Shown: piece after piece, positions 58,774-64,000 of the stretch
How positions within the stretch are numbered: the stretch's first letter is position 1
How the letters are laid out: each line of letters opens with the position of its first letter
NCBI GenBank assembly: GCA_964550435.1
Contig: CAZJZI010000003.1
Coordinates: forward strand, 1-64,000
DNA: 64,000 nt
Direction of reading: 5' to 3'
Source of the DNA: UBA11400 sp964550435
GTDB lineage: Bacteria > Bacteroidota > Rhodothermia > Balneolales > HLUCCA01
Position numbers and translations under genes: made by a program
Notes under the pieces: model-generated
Database searches by the model: none
Told to the model about the DNA's origin: nothing
Seen by the model: the letters and a program-made list of their open reading frames with translations, nothing else

Positions 58774-60432
58774 ATGATACCAAGAAGTCCAAAATTCTAT
58801 TTGTTCAGCATCGTCCTGATGATTTCCTCAATGGGAATAATTGGAGCGGCATATCAATCTGACACATTCTTTCTGATAAAAAAGAATTTTACACTTTTCA
58901 GTGAGGTAGTTCAAGAAATCAATTCCCGGTATGTTGACGAAACGGATCCGGAGAAACTTATCCGACATGGAATCACATCCATGCTTGAATTGCTGGATCC
59001 CTACACGGTTTTGATCGATGAAGCCGATAATCAGACAATGGAAATTTTGACGACTGGTCGTTACGCTGGAGTTGGGATTGAGGTCGGAGCCCGTGGTGGC
59101 AGGCTTGTTGTTATAGCTCCGATCGAAGGGTACTCTGCCTATCAGAAAGGTGTTCGAGCCGGTGACACTATATTGAGTGTAGATGGGATCTCTGTAACAG
59201 GTATGACTATGGAAGATCTGGAGAGTTTGATTCGGGGTGAGCCTGGTACGCTACTGATTCTGACCGTTGAGCGCGCGGGATTCGATCAACCCATAGAATT
59301 TGAACTCATTCGTGAGAATGTAGAAATCAAAAATATTGCCTATGCAGGTTATGTTGACGCCGATTCAACAATCGGCATTGTAACATTGTCACGATTTGGA
59401 CAAGGTGCTGCTTCAGAAGTTAGAGAAGCATTGGTAGGCCTGCAGGAACGTGGACAATTGAAAGGTTTTATCCTCGATTTGAGGAATAATCCCGGAGGAT
59501 TACTTGATGAGGCCGTTAATATTGTCGATAAATTTATAGAGCCGGGCGTTCAGGTTGTTCAGACTCAAGGAAGAAGCTTCGACGCTTCATTCAATTCTGG
59601 GGCAGACGAGCCTATATTGTTTAGTGGCCCTGTTGTAATACTTCAAAACAATGGGAGCGCGAGTGCGTCGGAGATCGTGTCTGGTGCATTGCAGGATCTC
59701 GACAGAGCGGTAATTATCGGTACACGCAGTTTTGGGAAAGGACTCGTTCAGATTGTCAGACCTTTATCGTACAACACATCGCTAAAGATCACTACTTCCA
59801 GATATTACATTCCAAGTGGTAGATCTATTCAATCGGCCATTTACAGTCATTTGGAAGCGGGACACACCCTTCAGGTACCCGACTCACTACGAAAAGAGTT
59901 TAAAACAAAGAATGGAAGAAGTGTATATGATGGTATAGGAATCGATCCGGACATTCTGATTGAAGATACACCACAAAAGCTAGTTGAAATCGCATTGCTT
60001 CAAAATTCAGCATATTTCTTTTATGCGAATGAATATCAATCGAAAAATCGCGCATTCAATGCAGACTCAATCGATCAAAGTATTCTGGATGATTTCTACT
60101 CTTATCTGGAGAAAACCGGATTTGATTATACTACCCGCTCCGAACGATATCTAAGTTCGCTCGAAACTCAACTCTCAGAAGACGGGCTTTCGGATGCCAC
60201 TGCTAGCTTGACTGCCTTAAAAGATGTGGTGCGTGAACATAAAATACGAGATCTTAAGTCCATAGAATCGACAATTATAAACGAGTTGTATCAGGAGTTG
60301 GTTTCCCGCTATAAAGGAGAGTCTGGTAGATTTGAAGCCTCTCTGAGATATGATCCAGGGGTAATTAAAGCGGTCGAAATCATTCAAAATGAAAGTAATC
60401 GTAATCAGATTCTTGGGGATTCCAAATTTTGA
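58774..60432 (+). CDS. S41-family C-terminal processing protease with PDZ domain
   Basis: Tail-specific protease of 552 residues: N-terminal membrane anchor (about 8-26), short helical region, PDZ domain (about 95-170, YAGVGIEVGARGGRLVV through VRAGDTILSVDG), and the S41 core with GFILDLRNNPGGLLDEAVN, the nucleophile Ser in NNGSASASEIVSGAL and the Lys in GTRSFGKGLVQ. A C-terminal helical extension follows. ATG 58774 lies one base after the transglycosylase stop, which fixes the start. Such proteases often process murein hydrolases, so pairing with the transglycosylase makes sense but is inferred. Confidence 0.94.
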   Translation: MIPRSPKFYLFSIVLMISSMGIIGAAYQSDTFFLIKKNFTLFSEVVQEINSRYVDETDPEKLIRHGITSMLELLDPYTVLIDEADNQTMEILTTGRYAGVGIEVGARGGRLVVIAPIEGYSAYQKGVRAGDTILSVDGISVTGMTMEDLESLIRGEPGTLLILTVERAGFDQPIEFELIRENVEIKNIAYAGYVDADSTIGIVTLSRFGQGAASEVREALVGLQERGQLKGFILDLRNNPGGLLDEAVNIVDKFIEPGVQVVQTQGRSFDASFNSGADEPILFSGPVVILQNNGSASASEIVSGALQDLDRAVIIGTRSFGKGLVQIVRPLSYNTSLKITTSRYYIPSGRSIQSAIYSHLEAGHTLQVPDSLRKEFKTKNGRSVYDGIGIDPDILIEDTPQKLVEIALLQNSAYFFYANEYQSKNRAFNADSIDQSILDDFYSYLEKTGFDYTTRSERYLSSLETQLSEDGLSDATASLTALKDVVREHKIRDLKSIESTIINELYQELVSRYKGESGRFEASLRYDPGVIKAVEIIQNESNRNQILGDSKF

Positions 60433-61265
60433 AAGCCGACTTACATGTCCACACGACGGCTTCAGATGGAAGATTGACCCCTTCTGAAATGGTGTCACTT
60501 GCAGCGCAACAAGGAATTTCAGTGCTGGCGATTACGGATCATGATACGTTGGACGGATATGTTTTGGCGAAACCTGAGGCTGAAAAAATTGGGATTATGC
60601 TTATCCCCGCTGTTGAAATCACTACCAATTTCGACGGTAGAGAATGTCATTTACTTGCCTACGATATTGATTACCATGATACAAACTTACAAGCATTTCT
60701 CTTCAGTCAACGATTGATTCGCAAGTCGAGAGCAACCGCGATTGTGGCCAAACTAAATAAAATGGGCTTCGATCTGGAAATGGAAGAAGTGAAAGCTGAA
60801 TCAGGCAAAGCAACAATCAGTAGAAACCACATTGCGGCCGCAATGCAACGCAAGAATATTGTTGCTACGAAACGTGAAGCCTTTGATAGATATCTGCATT
60901 CTAAGGGACCTGCCTATGTCCAGAATGAATACCCCAGCGTATTGGATGTGATTGCAATGGTCAAAGATGTAGGAGGTGTTAGTATTCTTGCTCATCCAGG
61001 AAAGTCTTATATTTATCAGGAACTGAAACTTCTAAAGGATCACGGTCTCGATGGCCTCGAATATTTACATCCGAGTCACACGTGGGCATTGCAGAAGAAA
61101 TACAAGGATTATGCTGTAAATTATGGTATGTTATTGACCGGTGGAAGTGATTTTCATGGTACCAGATCACATGAGGTTGATTATTTAGGTACGATTTGTG
61201 TTGATCTCCATCGGGTTGATTCACTTTTAGAACGAGCTTCAGAGCGAAAGAAACTACCTGTTTAA
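60429..61265 (+). CDS. PHP-domain phosphoesterase
   Basis: Metal-dependent phosphatase of 278 residues of the YciV/RNase AM type (3',5'-nucleoside bisphosphate phosphatase or RNA 5'-end exonuclease). Metal ligands are in DLHVHTTASDGRLTP, AITDHDTLDGY, AVEITTNFDGRECHLLAYDI, ILAHPGKSY and LTGGSDFHGTRSHEV. The start is TTG 60429, overlapping the protease stop as TTGA; the second codon already enters the conserved motif, so no other start is possible. Confidence 0.9.
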   Translation: MKADLHVHTTASDGRLTPSEMVSLAAQQGISVLAITDHDTLDGYVLAKPEAEKIGIMLIPAVEITTNFDGRECHLLAYDIDYHDTNLQAFLFSQRLIRKSRATAIVAKLNKMGFDLEMEEVKAESGKATISRNHIAAAMQRKNIVATKREAFDRYLHSKGPAYVQNEYPSVLDVIAMVKDVGGVSILAHPGKSYIYQELKLLKDHGLDGLEYLHPSHTWALQKKYKDYAVNYGMLLTGGSDFHGTRSHEVDYLGTICVDLHRVDSLLERASERKKLPV

Positions 61266-61277
61266 ATCAATTATTAT

Positions 61278-61751
61278 ATGTCAACTCAACGTATTGAAGG
61301 CGGGTTTTCGCCGAAAAATAATCGAATCGCTATTGTGGTATCACGTTGGAACGGTTTCATAACCGAATCCCTACGTGAAGGTGCAGTAACTATGCTCCGA
61401 CGTCAGGGGGTTCCCGAATCATCAGTTACTGTGATTTATTGCCCTGGATCATTTGAACTGCCTCTAGTTGCCAAGAAAGCCCTCGAAACAGGTAAATACG
61501 ATGGAATAATTTGTCTTGGTGCGGTAATTCGTGGAGCTACTTCTCATTATGACCATGTTTGTAATGCGGTAACGAGTGGTATTGCCCGGGTCAATTTAGA
61601 CACCGGTAAGCCCGTAGTTTTTGGTGTGGTAACTACAGAGACTATTGAACAAGCAATTGAAAGAGCCGGAACGAAAGCTGGAAATAAGGGTGAAGAGGCC
61701 GCAAACACGCTTTTAGAGATGCTTTCTGTAATAGAGAGAATTAACGGGTGA
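61278..61751 (+). CDS. ribH: 6,7-dimethyl-8-ribityllumazine synthase
   Basis: Penultimate enzyme of riboflavin synthesis, forming icosahedral or pentameric shells. The 157 residues have IAIVVSRWNGFITESL, YCPGSFELPLVAKKA, ICLGAVIRGATSHYDHVCNAVTSG with the catalytic His, and FGVVTTETIEQA. It lies 12 bases after the PHP gene on the same strand. Confidence 0.96.
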   Translation: MSTQRIEGGFSPKNNRIAIVVSRWNGFITESLREGAVTMLRRQGVPESSVTVIYCPGSFELPLVAKKALETGKYDGIICLGAVIRGATSHYDHVCNAVTSGIARVNLDTGKPVVFGVVTTETIEQAIERAGTKAGNKGEEAANTLLEMLSVIERING

Positions 61752-61818
61752 AGTAGTTTCATTTGGCCTCAGAAATTAATAATTTGACAGGCTTTAAATG
61801 ATGGGCTAACTAAATATT

Positions 61819-62613
61819 TTGGATACTATTTCACTTACCAATATCGCTCAAACATCCGACGACTATGATCTGCAGCAGCAGTTGATAGCTGGTGGACATA
61901 TTCCGGAGCACATAGCTGTGATAATGGACGGTAATGGTCGCTGGGCGAAGAGTCGTGGAAGTATGCGTCTAATTGGTCACAAAGCTGGGGTAGATTCCGT
62001 AAGGGACATTACCGAAGCGTGCGCTCAGATTGGTGTAAAATACCTGACCTTATATGCGTTTTCTACCGAGAATTGGGGCCGACCTTCAGATGAGGTCATG
62101 GGACTCATGCAGATTTTGGTCCAAAGTATTCGAAGTGAGACCAAAAAACTCAACAAGAACAATATCCGACTCATGACTATCGGTCAGATTGAGCGATTTC
62201 CAGAGTCTTGCAGGCGTGAACTCCATGAAGCTATGGAAATAACCAAGGGTAATACCAGGCTGAATCTTTGTCTGGCTTTGAGTTATTCTGGACGCTGGGA
62301 TATTACTCAAGCAGTAAAGAAACTTGCTCGACAAGTTCAGGCAGGCACGATCAATCCAGAGGATATCAACGATACCCTTATTTCTGCAGAACTAGAAACA
62401 GCTAATATCCCAGACCCCGATCTCATTATCAGAACCAGTGGAGAGTTTCGGATCAGTAATTTTCTGCTGTGGCAATTAGCCTATTCAGAGTTGTATATCA
62501 CTCACACATTTTGGCCTGATTTCAGGCGCAAAGAACTGTACGAAGCCATAGAATCCTACCAAAAACGTGAACGTAGATTTGGAAAAATCTCTGAACAAGT
62601 TTCTGGGAAATAA
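61819..62613 (+). CDS. uppS: Undecaprenyl diphosphate synthase
   Basis: cis-Prenyltransferase that makes the C55 lipid carrier for peptidoglycan and other envelope polymers. The 264 residues have HIAVIMDGNGRWAKSRG with the essential Asp, GHKAGVDSVRDITEACAQIG, LTLYAFSTENWGRP, and DLIIRTSGEFRISNFLLWQLAYSELY. A TTG at 61819 is the only sensible start. About 20 residues precede the conserved core. The next gene is bamA, a pairing common in Bacteroidota relatives. Confidence 0.95.
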   Translation: MDTISLTNIAQTSDDYDLQQQLIAGGHIPEHIAVIMDGNGRWAKSRGSMRLIGHKAGVDSVRDITEACAQIGVKYLTLYAFSTENWGRPSDEVMGLMQILVQSIRSETKKLNKNNIRLMTIGQIERFPESCRRELHEAMEITKGNTRLNLCLALSYSGRWDITQAVKKLARQVQAGTINPEDINDTLISAELETANIPDPDLIIRTSGEFRISNFLLWQLAYSELYITHTFWPDFRRKELYEAIESYQKRERRFGKISEQVSGK

Positions 62614-62695
62614 TTAGGTGTGTCATTTGGTCACAATTTCAATGGTTTCCATCCGTTTAAAGACAATCACAAGAACATAAGTAAGAACGTCTCAC

Positions 62696-64000
62696 GTGAA
62701 TTTTAGAATTAATTGTACTCGCCTGCTGCTGATACTGCTCACTTTGGCAGGATTATCGGCGACTCCCGGAACTACTCAGGCGCAGGATGCCGGGCAACCT
62801 CGTTTGCAGATAACCGATCCAACTCAGAACCCACCGCGTTCACTTCGTATCGGAAGTCTCAACGTAACGGGTGCTGAGAATCATAACCTCAGCTTTATCA
62901 TGTCGACTGCTAACCTGAGTATTGGTGAAACGGTTACGATACCTGGTGAAGATTTATCCAATGCCATAAAAAGGCTGTACAGAACCGGTTTATTTTCAGA
63001 TGTCCAGATTCTGGAGGTCTCAAGAACAAGTACAGACATCCATCTCGAGATTCGAGTCGTTGAACAGCCAAGGCTTCAAGAATACATCCTTACGGGAATC
63101 AAACGTAGTCAGCGACGTGATCTCAGAGAACTGATCAGCTTAATTCCGGGATTTGCAGTAACAGAATCCTCAAAGGCACAAGCTATTAATACTATTCAGC
63201 GTTTTTACCGCGAAAAAGGGTATAGAAACACTAATGTTGATGTAAGTATTTCCGAGACTGATACGGTGCGAAATCGTGTCACTTTGACATTTGACATCAA
63301 CGCAGGAGACAGGATTCAAGTACGTCGCATAGCATTTGATGGAAATGATTCGTTTTCAGACAGACGCCTGAGAAAAGCCATGAAGGATCTCAAACAGAAC
63401 ACGTGGTGGAGGCTCGGACGTCAACTCTTTAAACAAGAAGACTACGAAACCTCGAAAGAAAATTTGGGTAATTTCTACCGGAAAAATGGATTCCGTGATT
63501 TCAGAATAGTTGATGATACCGTCTTTGTTTACGAACACAACCGCCGACGCGATGGTATTGCTGTAGAGATTACCCTGGAGGAAGGCCCACAATATTTTGT
63601 TCGAAACATTGAATGGGAAGGCAACACGCTTTACACCGACGAGCAACTCACATCATCTCTTGGCTTCCAGACTGGCGAGGTGTTCAACGAAGAGAAATTC
63701 CAGATGAATCTAACTGGGAACCGTGAAAATTCGGACGTAACAACTGCCTATCACGATGCCGGTTACCTTTTCGTTAATATTGAACCTACTATTGATGAAG
63801 TACCAGGTGATTCTCTAGATCTCAAATTTTTCATTGTCGAAGATGAAATTGCCAAAGTCAGACGAGTGTATTTTTCAGGAAATACCAAAACCCATGATGA
63901 CGTTGTTCGACGGAATCTGAGAAATATTCCAGGCTCAAATTACTCCCGATCTGAAATCATGCGATCTATCCGGGAGCTCTCTACATTAGGTTATTTTGTC
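62696..64000 (+). CDS. bamA: Outer-membrane assembly factor BamA, 3'-truncated by window edge
   Basis: The frame from GTG 62696 stays open to the window end (435 codons). A signal peptide (LLLILLTLAGLSA) is followed by successive POTRA domains: one starting LRIGSLNVTGAENHNLSF, then LQEYILTGIKRSQRRDLREL, then IQVRRIAFDGNDSFSDRRL, then YFVRNIEWEGNTLYTDEQL, then KVRRVYFSGNTKTHDDVVRRNL. This is the five-POTRA layout of BamA; the beta-barrel lies beyond the window. GTG is chosen because it is the last start before the signal sequence. Confidence 0.94.
   Translation, partial: MNFRINCTRLLLILLTLAGLSATPGTTQAQDAGQPRLQITDPTQNPPRSLRIGSLNVTGAENHNLSFIMSTANLSIGETVTIPGEDLSNAIKRLYRTGLFSDVQILEVSRTSTDIHLEIRVVEQPRLQEYILTGIKRSQRRDLRELISLIPGFAVTESSKAQAINTIQRFYREKGYRNTNVDVSISETDTVRNRVTLTFDINAGDRIQVRRIAFDGNDSFSDRRLRKAMKDLKQNTWWRLGRQLFKQEDYETSKENLGNFYRKNGFRDFRIVDDTVFVYEHNRRRDGIAVEITLEEGPQYFVRNIEWEGNTLYTDEQLTSSLGFQTGEVFNEEKFQMNLTGNRENSDVTTAYHDAGYLFVNIEPTIDEVPGDSLDLKFFIVEDEIAKVRRVYFSGNTKTHDDVVRRNLRNIPGSNYSRSEIMRSIRELSTLGYFV

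Overview
The window reads as a chromosomal segment of a Gram-negative member of the Fibrobacterota-Chlorobiota-Bacteroidota assemblage, most likely the Balneolota/Rhodothermota branch. Support: BamA and other outer-membrane-type proteins, a short primary sigma factor without region 1.1, S46 and S9 peptidases, a GH97 glucosidase, a hybrid two-component system with a periplasmic propeller sensor, FolE2, and a KGD-type fused 2-oxoglutarate dehydrogenase. GC content is moderate. Shine-Dalgarno sites are present at some genes and absent at many; GTG and TTG starts are common. I found no rRNA, tRNA, transposase, phage gene or CRISPR array. The lineage is inferred from gene content only.

Layout. 1-6304: ExbB/ExbD energy-transduction operon, thiL, ftsH, folE2. 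6334-14768: fused E2-E1 2-oxoglutarate dehydrogenase facing left; pepF, a GAF/degenerate-GGDEF protein and deoB facing right. 14769-15889: a strongly folded leader or non-coding element, then rpoD. 15961-19519: propeller sensor kinase, interrupted by an in-frame TGA, plus its LuxR-type regulator. 19721-26602: envelope and ion-stress genes (Tyr/Gly-rich lipoprotein, FadL-like porin, UspA pair, CorA, DUF432-like protein with MscS). 26731-38690: metabolism, RNA modification and repair of damaged metabolites (UPF0173, MnmD, Fe-ADH, M20, Nnr, WbuC-like cupin, GH97, FAD oxidase, RluF, Nudix, thin ferredoxin). 38791-47657: peptidases S46, S9 and M28 around an arsR-DUF6428-acr3 arsenic operon. 47786-54880: ndk, a toxin-antitoxin pair, NamZ muramidase, rlmB, pyrG, Nudix, acetyltransferases. 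54964-64000: nadE, then an envelope and cofactor run (MltD-like, S41 protease, PHP phosphatase, ribH, uppS, bamA).

The least ordinary feature lies between about 26.7 and 51.2 kb. Intergenic DNA there carries a modular repeat system. Heptanucleotide tandem arrays of several families occur in fixed positions. A G-rich family ends two to six bases from the start codons of four leftward genes. Other families follow stop codons on the coding strand. An imperfect ~80-nt hairpin element lies just to the right of the array at several loci. The same modules run inside the reading frame of the rluF tail, and a 100-N scaffold gap sits inside one array.

Stretches over 300 bases without a gene: 29404-29793 holds a G-rich heptamer array, the N gap, half a hairpin element and a 9-bp inverted repeat before the M20 gene. 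45527-45995 holds probable arsR control sites, a perfect 14-bp inverted repeat, three mini-hairpins, a leftward terminator and a heptamer array.
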